Assembly: GCA_033816765.1 (NCBI GenBank)
Contig: CM066297.1
Location: 1,730,573 to 1,794,572, forward strand
From: Nothopassalora personata
Lineage: Eukaryota; Ascomycota; Dothideomycetes; Mycosphaerellales; Mycosphaerellaceae
Length of the DNA: 64,000 nucleotides
Direction of reading: 5' to 3'
A model generated the notes under the pieces. The model worked only from the letters and a program-made list of their open reading frames with translations, did not search any database and was not told where the DNA came from. The translations under genes and the position numbers were made by a program. Below, in pieces: positions 12,320-22,706 of this stretch (position 1 is its first letter; each line of letters starts with the position of its first letter).

Positions 12320-14614
12320 TCCTTAACGCCTTATAGTCGGCTACTATACGATCCGCATTCGCGAGGCCCTCCGCCGGTTCCTAGCTATTATACTCCTCTA
12401 GCTAGTCCTTCTACTAGACTAGATACTGCAGCTTACCCTTACGCTTACGCCTATCTAGTACTGCCTCTACCTTATACTCTCCGTCCTTATTAGCTAGAGG
12501 GGGTACGGGTCCATCCTCATCGCTACCGATATACGGCTCGAGGAGAGAGACATAGAAGACGTTATAGAGTCTTAAGTCGGCTAGTAGCGCTAGGCGGTAC
12601 GCCTACGAACCGATAGCGTCCGTAATGCGGTATAGGCCGATAAACTTCGGACCTATCTTCTTCTTTAGTACTGCTAACTTGAGGTTCTTCGTTAACAACA
12701 GGACTAAGTTACCTACGCGGTAGGTCTTGGCTTAGTAGGTCTTATTGTAGTAGCGAGCCTAGCTTTCTACTATAGCCTTCTATCGCTCCTCGAGTGTAGC
12801 GCGTAGTTTTCGTATACGACTCGCAGCTGTTACCGCTGCTAGTACTTCCCCCCCCTAGGTCTCGTCTCGAGATCCAGTTAGTGTAGGGGCAATCTTAGGT
12901 CGCTAACCGTGCGCTATTTCGAACGGACTTATCCGTAGTGTTAGGTAGATGCTATTATTAGCTACGAATTTAGTAACTGCAAGCTACTTAGCCCACTCAG
13001 TTTAATTGTTACTATAGTAATAACGAAGGTATTGTTCGAGGGTTTAGTTTACCCTCTTAGTTTAGCCGTTAGTCTAAGGGTAAAAGGCCGTGGATAGCTT
13101 ACGCTTTACACGCGCCTCGAAGTAGAAGTTACTCTAAAACTAACTAGTGAAGACCGGACCTCGGTCGCTTACTATGCCTAACGGGACACTATAGTGTCGC
13201 ACGACTTCGTCTCGTAGGAGCCTCGTAAGCTCTACGGCTATGTAAGTCTTCGTCGTTAGGATGTATAAGCTCATTTTTAAGTAGCGATCGACTATTACTA
13301 GGATCGCATTATACACGTAACCGGCTCGCGTGCTTAGAGGTAGGTCCGTAATGAAATCCATAGTGATTTCCTACTACGGTCGCTCCGGTCTAGGAAGCGG
13401 TTACAGCTCGCCGTAGGGTCGATAGCGCCTCGCCTTCGAACCCTAGTAGGTTCTATAGGCTTAGACGTATTGTTTCACGTCCGTGCTAAGTGAGTCCTAC
13501 TAATAATTACGTCGTAACAGCTCTTTAGTCTTGGTCCTTCTAAAGTAACCCGCGAGGACGTCGTCGTAGTGCATACGAATTAGATGCGACCTAATTGCGT
13601 GATCCCTAGGTACTACGATCGCGTCTCCGTAGTACATAAGGTTATCCTTCACATGCTATCCCTTAGCGTCCCTCGCGCTTAGCGCCTACGCTAAGTATAC
13701 GATACACTAGTCGTCTTGCTACTACGCGATCTTTATTAAGAGTAGGATTAACTCACCCGTCGAGCTATAAGCTTAACCCTATATTACTATAGCGTACACT
13801 ACTGCTAGTAAAGACGGCTTGTCTTAATAGGGAAGGTCACCTCTCCGTACTACTATCGCCGCGCCTATATCGCCCTACATCGCCTCGTAGGTAGTAAGCA
13901 CGCGCTTTACCGTCCGCTCGCTTATCCCTTCTAGAGACTCCTTCTAGAAAGATAGCTTACTTTATAAGGTAGGTAGCAAGTTCGAAGTTTATTACGTTAT
14001 AGCTACGTAGTTACTACGTCTCGAAGGCGCGTCGGCTAGGTTAGTCTTACCCGGCCGATACTCCACTATAAAATTAAAAGACTGTAGGAACGTAGCCTAT
14101 CGAGCTTACCGCCTATTTAGCTACTTTACTATTATAAAGCCCTGTAGGTTAGCGTAGTCGACTAGCACTCGCACCGTATGCGTAGCGCCCTCTAAGTATA
14201 GCCTCTAATGCTTAAAAGCCTTAACTACTATAAGTAGCTCCTAATCGTGCGTCTCGTAGTTACACTTAGCTAGTATCATCTTACGTGAATAGAACGCGAT
14301 AGGATGCCACTTAGTACTAAACAATTGGGATATAATACCTACGATCGCGAAACCTAAGGCATCCGTCTCGACTCGCGTGCGTAGCGTAGGATCGAAGTGC
14401 CTAAGTATTAGTATACCTAAGAATCCGGCCTTAAGCTATCGAAACGCCTACTCTTCGCTTAAGGTCCACGTAAGAGGGCCGTGCTTCTTACCGTCCTTAG
14501 ATCCCTTTAGTAGGTCCGTTAGGGGCTTGTAGACCCTTAAGTATCCTTCTATAAAACGCCGGTAGAAGTTGCAAAACCTAAGGAAGGACTAGACCTTATA
14601 AAAGGTCGTAGGTA
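12320..14614 (-). pseudogene. pol pseudogene of Y, 3' segment (RT end, RNase H, integrase, chromodomain)
   Basis: On the minus strand 13140-13361 encodes a recognisable integrase core ('MDFITDLP' start, 'VSDRGPVFTS' at its end). RNase H lies around 13.9-14.3 kb. A chromodomain ('VEAVLDRR', then 'EPAEGLANADR') lies at about 12350-12480. RIP stops are scattered. The segment is cut at 14614 by W. Confidence 0.8.
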
Positions 14615-14798
14615 TGTCACGGGCAGCCCGCGACCCTTCACTGACGATGCGTCGTCCCGGCGGAACCTCGGACCTTCCGCATCGGGTTAGCGCGGCTTGG
14701 CGATGCTTTATCTATCCGCCGCGCCTCGCGCTCCTCTTTCGTAGCTTCGTAGAACAACAACTATCTCATTCGGACCCTATGGTACGCGCGCCCTTACA
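14615..14798 (+). repeat. 5' LTR of W
   Basis: 184 bp, identical to 21731-21914. TATA-like TTTATCTAT near 14707. GTAGAACAA at 14749-14757 is the reverse complement of TTGTTCTAC just downstream of the LTR. Confidence 0.96.
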
Positions 14799-14800
14799 GT

Positions 14801-14809
14801 TTGTTCTAC
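14801..14809 (+). promoter_or_regulatory. Self-priming primer-binding site of W
   Basis: TTGTTCTAC begins two bases after the 5' LTR and is perfectly complementary to GTAGAACAA at 14749-14757 in the LTR, which sits about 40 bp downstream of the TATA-like box, where the transcript would start. This is the arrangement of Tf1-type self-priming; no tRNA 3'-end match is evident. Confidence 0.65.
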
Positions 14810-14967
14810 CTCCCTACCCAGATCGCGGATCCAGGTAAGGGACGCGTAACAACAGGAACAGACTCACAGAACCGCGCACGGCGTAGATACAGAACTCGCG
14901 ACTCGCAACATCGCAACAGAGGCAAACGGATTCAGAACACGGAACACGGTAAGGCACTAAGCAACAG

Positions 14968-17001
14968 ATGCCCAAGGAAACCAACGCACCAAAGGCCTCA
15001 GCAACAGGCCGCGTTGAAGGAAACAACATGACTTCCCAGCAGTCACAGACACAAGGCAAGCGCACCTCTCTTTTCCCCGACCTCTCCAGTTTCGACAGTC
15101 AGACACAAGGAGACGACACTCGGCGAGTCACAGTTGACACCGGTGTCGCGCTTCAGCAAGAGCTGGACAAGGCATGGAACAAAGCACAAGACAGGGAGCA
15201 GAACGGTGAGCTTGATTTCACAGAACTCTTCGAGCCCAGGGTGGGAGAAGAGGAGGACACACCAGTCTTCATTTCACACGACGAAGCCGAACACATCGCT
15301 GCCGCCGACTTCCAGAACATCACCGCCGAAGACCTGGCCACACTGACCAAGGAACACCCGAAGACCGTCCACGATTTCGTGCTACGAGGATTCAACACTG
15401 CCATCATATCTAGCCAACAACTCGATGTGATGCAACGCGCCAATGCACTTCAGAACAAGCAGTACCGTACGCTGTATGCCGAGTACGATCGCATCCACGG
15501 GATGCTCAAGACCGAACAGACCGCCCTCGCGAAGATGGCCCAGGACCTTAAGAATAAGAACGCCGACACCCTCAAACTCAAGGCTGTCGAGAAGAAGTAC
15601 AAGGATGCGAACGAGCTATGTCAGCAGTTCGCCGATATCACCGACTCGGAGAAGAAGAAGAGCCAGGCATTACAAGCTGAGGTTGATGACCTGAAGGTCC
15701 GTCTGCAAGCAGCAGAGGACCAGGCACGAGGACGTCGTTCGCGCTCGCGCCCACGCTCACGCCCACGATCACCACCACCCCGCGAGACCTCACTCGAGGT
15801 GCTCCAGCGTCGGTACCGTGAGGCGGCAGCAGGAGGAGGTGGCGGAGGAGACGATGATGACGATGGCAATGGAGACAAGGACAGGGATCGCCGTGGTCGT
15901 GACCATGACCGACCACGTCGTGATGAGCGCCAAGGCACACAAGGCACGCAGCGGTCAGGCGGTGGTCGCAGCAACCGCACGCAGCAGACACCTCTCGTGG
16001 ACCTGCCGGAGCGTCTCATCAACATCGACCCCACCCTCGACCGCAGCATGAAGATCGGCAAGGGTGTGCCTGACCCAAAGAAGTTCAAGAACGATGACGA
16101 CCCGACTTATGACAGCTGGTACACAAGCATCCTGCTGAAGTTGACAGTCGCGACGTTCCGCACTGAACAGGACGCCCTACGCTTCCTGTATGGATGGACG
16201 GACGGTGAGGTGCAGAAGACTGTGAAGCCTCGCATCCCCATCCCCGGGCACCAGGCTTTCAACGAGTTCATGACTGGCGAAGAACTGTTGGACTGGATGA
16301 CTCGACAGTACGGCGTCCGCAACGAGGCCACCAAGGCTGCAGTGGACATCACTACCTGCAAACAGGCTCAGAAGGAGAACTTCGTCCCATTCTTCGCACG
16401 CTATTCCAAGCTGAGGGCATGGGTTGACTGGAGTGACGAGACCGAGTTAATGCTGTTCCGCACACGCCTCAACAAGCGCTACTACATCAAGACCTTCGGA
16501 GACCGCGAGGTGGACCGACGTCTGAACAGCATGCAGGACGTGATCGAAGAGTGCACTGCACTGGACGAGCAGTTCTACGAGACCGAGCAGCTGTACCCTC
16601 AAGAGAACAACAACCGCCCACGCGGCAATGGAGGAGGCAACCAGAACGGCAACGGCAACGGCAACCAGAACCAGGGCAACACAGCTGCAGCTGCAGCCGC
16701 TGGTGCTGCCGGCGCCGTCGTTCAGCGCCCACCACAGTACGTAGGCACCAAGAAGAAGGAAGACTTGCCAGCTCACCTTCGGGACCTCCCACCGCTCAAC
16801 TATGAGGGTCGCGAGGAATTGAAGAAGCAGGGCAAGTGCTACCGATGCCGCACCGGACCCCACTTATCCAGCAATACCGAGTGCCCGATGTATGGCTACG
16901 ACGGCGACTATCGCCCACCGCGCCCGCGTAACAACAACGGAGGCAACACCAACCTCAGTTCCCTGGCCGCCGGGCAGGGAAATGGCGAGGCCACTGCCTA
17001 A
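14968..17001 (+). CDS. gag: Gag polyprotein of W
   Basis: 677 aa from the ATG at 14968. Residues about 130-245 form a long coiled coil, followed by an Arg/Ser/Pro-rich segment and an Asp/Gly-rich acidic linker (about 285-300). The Gag core containing 'DDPTYDSWYTSILLKL' lies at about 370-540, then Asn/Gly- and Ala-rich linkers. The knuckle at about 624-639 is C-x2-C-x4-H-x6-C, two residues longer in the last gap than the canonical retroviral form. The protein would assemble the cytoplasmic particle and bind element RNA. The reading frame ends at TAA 16999-17001, 16 bases after a slippery heptamer, and pol follows in the -1 frame. Identification as Gag rests on position, knuckle and core; confidence is high. 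Confidence 0.92.
   Translation: MPKETNAPKASATGRVEGNNMTSQQSQTQGKRTSLFPDLSSFDSQTQGDDTRRVTVDTGVALQQELDKAWNKAQDREQNGELDFTELFEPRVGEEEDTPVFISHDEAEHIAAADFQNITAEDLATLTKEHPKTVHDFVLRGFNTAIISSQQLDVMQRANALQNKQYRTLYAEYDRIHGMLKTEQTALAKMAQDLKNKNADTLKLKAVEKKYKDANELCQQFADITDSEKKKSQALQAEVDDLKVRLQAAEDQARGRRSRSRPRSRPRSPPPRETSLEVLQRRYREAAAGGGGGGDDDDDGNGDKDRDRRGRDHDRPRRDERQGTQGTQRSGGGRSNRTQQTPLVDLPERLINIDPTLDRSMKIGKGVPDPKKFKNDDDPTYDSWYTSILLKLTVATFRTEQDALRFLYGWTDGEVQKTVKPRIPIPGHQAFNEFMTGEELLDWMTRQYGVRNEATKAAVDITTCKQAQKENFVPFFARYSKLRAWVDWSDETELMLFRTRLNKRYYIKTFGDREVDRRLNSMQDVIEECTALDEQFYETEQLYPQENNNRPRGNGGGNQNGNGNGNQNQGNTAAAAAAGAAGAVVQRPPQYVGTKKKEDLPAHLRDLPPLNYEGREELKKQGKCYRCRTGPHLSSNTECPMYGYDGDYRPPRPRNNNGGNTNLSSLAAGQGNGEATA
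16977..16983 (+). promoter_or_regulatory. Candidate -1 ribosomal frameshift site (W gag-pol)
   Basis: In the gag frame the codons are CAG-GGA-AAT, giving the heptamer G-GGA-AAT (X-XXY-YYZ). Slipping back one base gives GGG-AAA-TGG and reads without a stop into the pol ORF, bypassing the TAA at 16999. Confidence 0.7.
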
Positions 17002-17003
17002 GC

Positions 17004-20000
17004 GTGGCAGACAGTGGTCAACCGAACAACCAAGGACAGAAAGAGCATGAGATTGAGAGACACAGAGTGCAAGAGCAAGACACGGATACAGACTATGGTG
17101 AGGAGCTGAAGATATCGGCCTGCGCATTGGAGCCGCAGCAACCAGATGTACACCCTCACATAGTACTCCCAGTAATGATACAGCATGGGAAGGCACGAGG
17201 CCTTGTAGACTCTGCTTCCACCTCTCTCTTTCTCGACTGGAAGTTCACACGCAAACACAGAATACCCTTGATACCCCTTGTGCGCAACAAGAACCTGACC
17301 CTTGGGGATGGTAAGGCTGCTGCACGTCGCATCACGCACGTAGCCCTCGTCGATGTTGATATCGACGGTCATCACGAGCAAATGCTATGCTACATAACCG
17401 ACCTCGAATACGACATCGTCCTGGGCCTGCCGTGGCTGAGCACGCACAACCCAAACATCTTCTGGGAGACCGGTGAAGTGGCACTCAGATCAGACTACTG
17501 CTTTGGTCACTGTCTTAAGAACAAGACATCGACAACAGTCCAGTCCCTGAACCATCGACACCGACAACGTAAGGAAGCAATGAAATATGGACCAGAGCCC
17601 TTCACCGATGATCGCAGCTTCACGGCAGGAGGGGCAGAAGCAGAACTGAACCTATCCTCGATGGGCCTGTACGACGATGATGAGGAAGTCGAGTGTATAG
17701 GCGTCACGCAGCGCGCCTTCGAAATGTACGCGCACCGACCTGGCGCTGAATGTTTCTACATACTATCTACCGGCAAAGAGGACGAAGAAGGCGATGGTGA
17801 GATCAAGCTGAGCGCAATGGCAGCTGATGACTTGGATCAGTTCCTGAACAAGGAGTTCAACCATAACCCGAAGGAGAAGCTCCCACCAGAATACCATGAT
17901 CTCGTAGATGCATTCTCAGCGAAAGACCATGAAGGACTTCCTCCTCACAGACCTGGAATCGACCACGAAATTCACATCAAGCCTGATGGGCCCCAAGAAC
18001 CGCCATACCGTAAGCCCTACGGACTGGCGCCTCAGGAGAATGAAGCAGTCAAGAAGTGGGTCACCGAACAGGAGCAACAAGGCAAAGTCCGGCCAGCAGG
18101 ACAGAAGACGAGCCAATCGCCGGTACCAGTACTGGTAGTCAGAAAGCCAGGCGGTGGACTGCGCGTGTGCATCGACTACCGAGGACTCAATGCGATCACT
18201 ATCAAGAACAGGTACCCTATACCGCTAATCCAAGAGACACTGAACCGCATGCACGGCAAGAGGTACTTCACGAAGCTGGACATCGTCGCAGCCTTCAACA
18301 AGCTTCGCATTGCAGAAGGGCACGAATGGCTTACAGCATTCGCTACACGATATGGGGTGTACGAATGTCTTGTGTTACCATTCGGCCTATGCAATGGCCC
18401 TGCGTCGTTTCAGTCATACATTAACAGCGTGTTACAAGAACACCTGGATGACTTCGTCTCCGCGTACCTGGACGACGTTTTAATTTTTAGCGACACACTG
18501 GAGGAGCACATCGAACATGTGCGCAAGGTACTAGCAAAATTGAGGGATGCCGGACTGACGGTCGACATCGACAAGTGCGAGTTCCACCAGCAGCGAGTTA
18601 AGTACCTGGGACTTATTATCACCCCAGATGGCATCGAAATGGACCCAGAGAAGCTTGAATGTATCCAGTCATGGGAAGCACCTTCCAACCTCAAGGATGT
18701 GCAGGCGTTCCTCGGATTCGCCAACTTTTACAGACGGTTCATCGAGGCCTTCTCACGCCTCGCAGCGCCGCTGACCGAATTGACCAAGTCAAATGGACCT
18801 AGTAATCACAAGAATCGCAGGGTTGACTGGACACCAGCATGCCAAGCAGCATTTGACGCTCTGAAGGCAGCATTCAGCAAAGCCGGTATGCTCGCACACT
18901 ATGTGCCCGGTAGGCAAACAGTAGTCGAAACGGACTCATCAGATTTCGTGAACGCCGGAGTGCTTTCTCAGTACGACGAGGAAGGCGTGCTTCACCCTGT
19001 AGCATTCTATTCAAAGAAGCTGAGCCCGCAGGAATGCAACTATGAGATTTATGACAAGGAGCTTCTAGCGATTATTAAGGCCTTCGAGGAATGGCGCCCG
19101 GAGTTGGCCTGCGAGGCGGATGATGACACCATCGAACCCGTGAAGGTGTTCACGGATCACAAGAACTTGGAGTACTTTATGACCACTAAGCAGCTGAATC
19201 GGCGCCAGGCACGTTGGGCCGAATTCCTGTCCCAGTTCAACTTCCGTATTGTCTATCGACCAGGTGTCCAAGGCACAAAGCCTGACAGCCTCACGAGACG
19301 CAGCCAGGACCTTCCGCAGGGGGTGGACGATCCGCGAAATCAGCATCAGCATCAGACGTTGCTGCCGCCTGAGCGATTTCTTAAGATCGACTCGATGCGC
19401 GCAACTGTCGAAGATGCGGCTGAGGATGTTGCACCTGTTGAGAACACACCTACCGCACCAATTGAGGAAGCCCTGAACCCGGAGGCCACCGAATTCATAC
19501 CGTCCACGCAGACGCAGACAGCATCCGAGACGGAACAGGAAGCCGAACTCGAGTACAGAATGACAATGGCTTATGCCGCGGATGCAGACCTGAAGTCAGC
19601 TATCAGAGCCCTGCAGAAGGGCGAGACCCCAGCACTCCTTCAGAAAGCGAAGGTGCATCCAGTACACTGCAAGGTCGAAGGGGACCTGCTGTACGTCCGT
19701 AACCAGTATAATGACTGGAGTCTATGGGTGCCAGAGGACCAGAAGCTCCGCACTCGGATAGTCAAGATGAACCATGACACCCCAGCGGCCGGTCACCCAG
19801 GCAGAGCCCGCACCTACGAGCTCGTTGCACGTGAATTCTACTGGCCTGGTTTGGCTAGATCTGTGCGCAGATACAACGCGAATTGCCGCAGGTGCCGCAC
19901 GACGAAATCTGTGCATACCCAGCCACCTGGATTACTGCACCCACTTTCGGTGCCAGAACGACCTTGGCAACACATCGCAGTTGACTTTGTGGTTGACCTG

Positions 20001-21806
20001 CCACCAAGCGAACTCGACGGCATGACTTACACCAATGTTATGACAGTCACCGACAGACTCACTAAGGAAGTGGAACTGATACCCATCGGCGCGATGACAG
20101 CGCAGAACGCGGCGCGACTTTTCTTAAAGCACGTGTTCACCCGGCATGGCCTCCCAGAAACCATCACGTCTGATCGCGGAAAGCAGTTCATCGCCACTTT
20201 CTGGAAGCGCCTATGCAAGATGCTGCGCATCAGCAGGAAGCTGAGTTCCTCCTACCACCCTGAAACGGATGGGCAATCAGAACGCACTAACCAAGAGATG
20301 GAACAGTACTTACGCACCTTCACGAATGAGGCACAGAGCGACTGGGCCGACTGGCTGTGCTTAGCGCAGTTCGCTATTAACAACCGAGTGTCGGAGACCA
20401 CTGGAGTGTCACCGTTCTACGCCAATGTTGGATATAACCCAGAGTTCACCGAGCGTATCGATTTGCAAGCAGGCAAGGACCGACACATGACAACCCTTCA
20501 GCGACTCGACAGCAAGTCAGCCGAAGCCTTCGCCAAACGCATCTGTGAGCTACATCGCAATCTTCAAGAGAACATGAGGATGTCACAGGCGCTGCAAGCC
20601 GAAGCAGCAAACAGGCACCGAAGCATCCCACCAGACTACAAGGTTGGCGACTGGGTGTATCTAAGCACGAAGAACATTCGCACCACTCGACCATCCAAGA
20701 AGCTGGACCGCAGATATGCAGGACCGTACCAGATCACGGAGGTGATGCCCGCTAGGCTGTCATACAAGCTGAACCTGTCGGATGCATTGAGCGGACTCGA
20801 TAATTGCTTCCACACCTCCCTGTTACAGCGAGCCGACAACCCCGATCTCCCACCGCTCGAGGGACAGCACCTGGCACCGCCGCCGCCAGTGGCCATCGAA
20901 CCCGACACAACTGCAGCTGACGCAGTCGCCGATGTCACAGTCACAGCCCCGGCACCAGAATATGAGGTGGACAAGATCTTGGACATGTACACGCGGAAGC
21001 GCGCAGGCAAAGTGAAGAAGGGAAAGAAGCGCAAGGTGGACACTTGGTACAAGGTGCGATGGACTGGCTATCAGGATATGGAGGCCGGAGAGACTTGGCA
21101 ACCTGCAGAGGACCTGTTTGTGAGGGCAGCCGCCGCTCTTGCGGACTTTCACCACAGCCGGCCGGATTTGCCCACGCCTCAGGGCTTCGCAACGCCATCT
21201 GACTGGTCTCCAGTCAATGAGGTGCTCGGACTTAACACGATCAGGGTCGACAGAGACACCGCCACAAATAAGCCTAGCCGAGCCTTGCCTCTGATAGAAT
21301 CTGGTCAGCGCATGTTCACTACGCACCGCTACGATGATCAGGTTACAGGAAAGTCCGTCGTCCCAACTGAGGATCACGGTGCAAGCCGCCGCCCTCAGCT
21401 CTACGACAGAACAGACAGTTGTACCGATGTTCTAGCGAACCCTGCAGAGCCTGCATTGATACCCAACCTTGGTCAAAAGGATCAGACGCGAGCGTTCGCC
21501 GAAGAGGGGCTTAGGCCCTGGGCGTGCCAGCAGTATGAGCAAACAGAGTCTGATGCGCAAGCCGCAGCAGTAGTGACAGAGATGGAGGACGACCTTGAAG
21601 ACGATTGGACGTTTGCACGATTATGGAGTTCGACAGGCAAGGGTGATAAGTGGCCGCACAAGACGATGGATAGGCGAGTTAATGGACTGAACGCTCAGAG
21701 GACTGAGACGAGTTTTGAGAGGGGGGGTACTGTCACGGGCAGCCCGCGACCCTTCACTGACGATGCGTCGTCCCGGCGGAACCTCGGACCTTCCGCATCG
21801 GGTTAG
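17004..21806 (+). CDS. pol: Pol polyprotein of W (protease, RT, RNase H, integrase, chromodomain)
   Basis: 1600 aa counted from GTG 17004. There is no ATG at the start and the frame is open upstream through the slippery site, so it is probably made as a Gag-Pol fusion by -1 frameshifting. Protease active site near residue 68 reads D-S-A instead of the usual D-S/T-G. The RT motif YLDD is near 488, RNase H at about 640-770, the integrase HHCC zinc region at about 930-975 and the DDE triad near 992, 1055 and 1093 ('YHPETDGQSE'). A chromodomain occupies about 1320-1380. A further tail of about 220 residues with no recognised domain extends into the 3' LTR. All catalytic RT and integrase motifs look intact, so the element is plausibly active. 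Confidence 0.95.
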   Translation: MADSGQPNNQGQKEHEIERHRVQEQDTDTDYGEELKISACALEPQQPDVHPHIVLPVMIQHGKARGLVDSASTSLFLDWKFTRKHRIPLIPLVRNKNLTLGDGKAAARRITHVALVDVDIDGHHEQMLCYITDLEYDIVLGLPWLSTHNPNIFWETGEVALRSDYCFGHCLKNKTSTTVQSLNHRHRQRKEAMKYGPEPFTDDRSFTAGGAEAELNLSSMGLYDDDEEVECIGVTQRAFEMYAHRPGAECFYILSTGKEDEEGDGEIKLSAMAADDLDQFLNKEFNHNPKEKLPPEYHDLVDAFSAKDHEGLPPHRPGIDHEIHIKPDGPQEPPYRKPYGLAPQENEAVKKWVTEQEQQGKVRPAGQKTSQSPVPVLVVRKPGGGLRVCIDYRGLNAITIKNRYPIPLIQETLNRMHGKRYFTKLDIVAAFNKLRIAEGHEWLTAFATRYGVYECLVLPFGLCNGPASFQSYINSVLQEHLDDFVSAYLDDVLIFSDTLEEHIEHVRKVLAKLRDAGLTVDIDKCEFHQQRVKYLGLIITPDGIEMDPEKLECIQSWEAPSNLKDVQAFLGFANFYRRFIEAFSRLAAPLTELTKSNGPSNHKNRRVDWTPACQAAFDALKAAFSKAGMLAHYVPGRQTVVETDSSDFVNAGVLSQYDEEGVLHPVAFYSKKLSPQECNYEIYDKELLAIIKAFEEWRPELACEADDDTIEPVKVFTDHKNLEYFMTTKQLNRRQARWAEFLSQFNFRIVYRPGVQGTKPDSLTRRSQDLPQGVDDPRNQHQHQTLLPPERFLKIDSMRATVEDAAEDVAPVENTPTAPIEEALNPEATEFIPSTQTQTASETEQEAELEYRMTMAYAADADLKSAIRALQKGETPALLQKAKVHPVHCKVEGDLLYVRNQYNDWSLWVPEDQKLRTRIVKMNHDTPAAGHPGRARTYELVAREFYWPGLARSVRRYNANCRRCRTTKSVHTQPPGLLHPLSVPERPWQHIAVDFVVDLPPSELDGMTYTNVMTVTDRLTKEVELIPIGAMTAQNAARLFLKHVFTRHGLPETITSDRGKQFIATFWKRLCKMLRISRKLSSSYHPETDGQSERTNQEMEQYLRTFTNEAQSDWADWLCLAQFAINNRVSETTGVSPFYANVGYNPEFTERIDLQAGKDRHMTTLQRLDSKSAEAFAKRICELHRNLQENMRMSQALQAEAANRHRSIPPDYKVGDWVYLSTKNIRTTRPSKKLDRRYAGPYQITEVMPARLSYKLNLSDALSGLDNCFHTSLLQRADNPDLPPLEGQHLAPPPPVAIEPDTTAADAVADVTVTAPAPEYEVDKILDMYTRKRAGKVKKGKKRKVDTWYKVRWTGYQDMEAGETWQPAEDLFVRAAAALADFHHSRPDLPTPQGFATPSDWSPVNEVLGLNTIRVDRDTATNKPSRALPLIESGQRMFTTHRYDDQVTGKSVVPTEDHGASRRPQLYDRTDSCTDVLANPAEPALIPNLGQKDQTRAFAEEGLRPWACQQYEQTESDAQAAAVVTEMEDDLEDDWTFARLWSSTGKGDKWPHKTMDRRVNGLNAQRTETSFERGGTVTGSPRPFTDDASSRRNLGPSASG

Positions 21807-21914
21807 CGCGGCTTGGCGATGCTTTATCTATCCGCCGCGCCTCGCGCTCCTCTTTCGTAGCTTCGTAGAACAACAACTATCTCATTCGGACCCTATGGTA
21901 CGCGCGCCCTTACA
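21731..21914 (+). repeat. 3' LTR of W
   Basis: Identical to the 5' LTR. Preceded by a GAGAGGGGGGGTAC polypurine tract. The last 76 bases of the pol ORF lie within it. Confidence 0.96.
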
Positions 21915-22269
21915 AGGTATAGGCCATTCCTCGATAGCGGCTACCCTGCTCCTATCTATCGACACGCCTACGGCGCTTACGATAAACCTAAGGAACTCTA
22001 TACTCTCCTAGAAGAAGTAACACTTCTTAGGGTTTGCGAATAGGGTAAACTTTCGTAGCCTCTCTAGTACCGTGCGTACGGCTCGCACGTGTGCCTTACG
22101 CGTCTCGCTATAGATAAGGATATCATCTAGGTAGACTACGTAAATGTCATTAACTAAGCCGGTTAGCGCCTTATTAATATACCCTTAAAAGGTTACCGGT
22201 GCGTTAGTTAACCTAAACGGCATCACTAGGTACTCGTAGTGTCCGTATCGCGTGCGAAACGTAGTCTTC
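21915..22269 (-). pseudogene. pol pseudogene of Y, RT core segment
   Basis: A 355-bp piece of Y between insertions W and V. The minus strand encodes the RT catalytic YLDD motif near 22122-22133 in the context 'VYLDDILIY'. The first five bases (AGGTA) and last five (TCTTC) are the target duplications of W and V. Confidence 0.85.
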
Positions 22270-22704
22270 TGTTACGGTTCGGATGAAGGACGGTGCAGGA
22301 CGTGGCATGGGGAGGAAGAATGAGAAGACACGAACCAATCGCTAGGATGAGAAAGGGACCCCACGTCCGGGTCACGTGCACGACCGCGCGCTTAGTGCAT
22401 GGTCGAACACGACCGCAGAAGTAGCGTATGGACGTACACGACCACACGACCAGACGACCGGTCGAGTGGACAGACGGACATCTAACACCGGATGGCATAC
22501 GAACCTCCTTTGTATTTAGGAACGCTAGAAACCCTTATGGTTCTGATGCGTTCAACTCATGTTACTATCTCACTGATTGGAATACAACTCTTATTCCTAT
22601 CATTCATCTTCGCTCAGCTTGCTTCAGCCTCTCCAAAGAATAATACCGCCACGTGACTTGACTTATCTCTCTTTTGAGACTAGCCCTGGAACGAGACAAT
22701 AACA
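22270..22704 (+). repeat. 5' LTR of V
   Basis: 435 bp. TATA-like TGTATTTAGG at 22511-22520, and GCGTTCAA at 22548-22555 matching the PBS by complementarity. Two CACGTG motifs (near 22374 and 22651). Confidence 0.97.
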
Positions 22705-22706
22705 CT

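Larger units (their letters stand above)
14615..21914 (+). mobile_element. Intact Ty3/gypsy chromovirus W
   Basis: 7300 bp with two identical 184-bp LTRs (14615-14798, 21731-21914), TGTCACGG...CCTTACA, flanked by AGGTA at 14610-14614 and 21915-21919. It encodes gag and pol in a -1 frame relation with no RIP. Base composition (GC-rich, TG/CA-rich) is unlike the surrounding Y. Unlike V, E, A, B and Y it has no antisense accessory ORF: pol runs into the 3' LTR. Identical LTRs indicate a very recent insertion. Confidence 0.96.

Noticed and set aside
15621..16088. Minus-strand ORFs of 100-155 codons inside W gag
   Set aside because: Arg/Ser/Pro-rich shadows of the gag frame created by its biased codons; no cysteine cluster or other domain, unlike the antisense ORFs before the 3' LTRs of V and E.
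22226..22498. ORFs within the V LTRs on both strands (also 28948-29374)
   Set aside because: Same peptides in both LTR copies because the LTRs are identical; no domains and they overlap promoter sequence.
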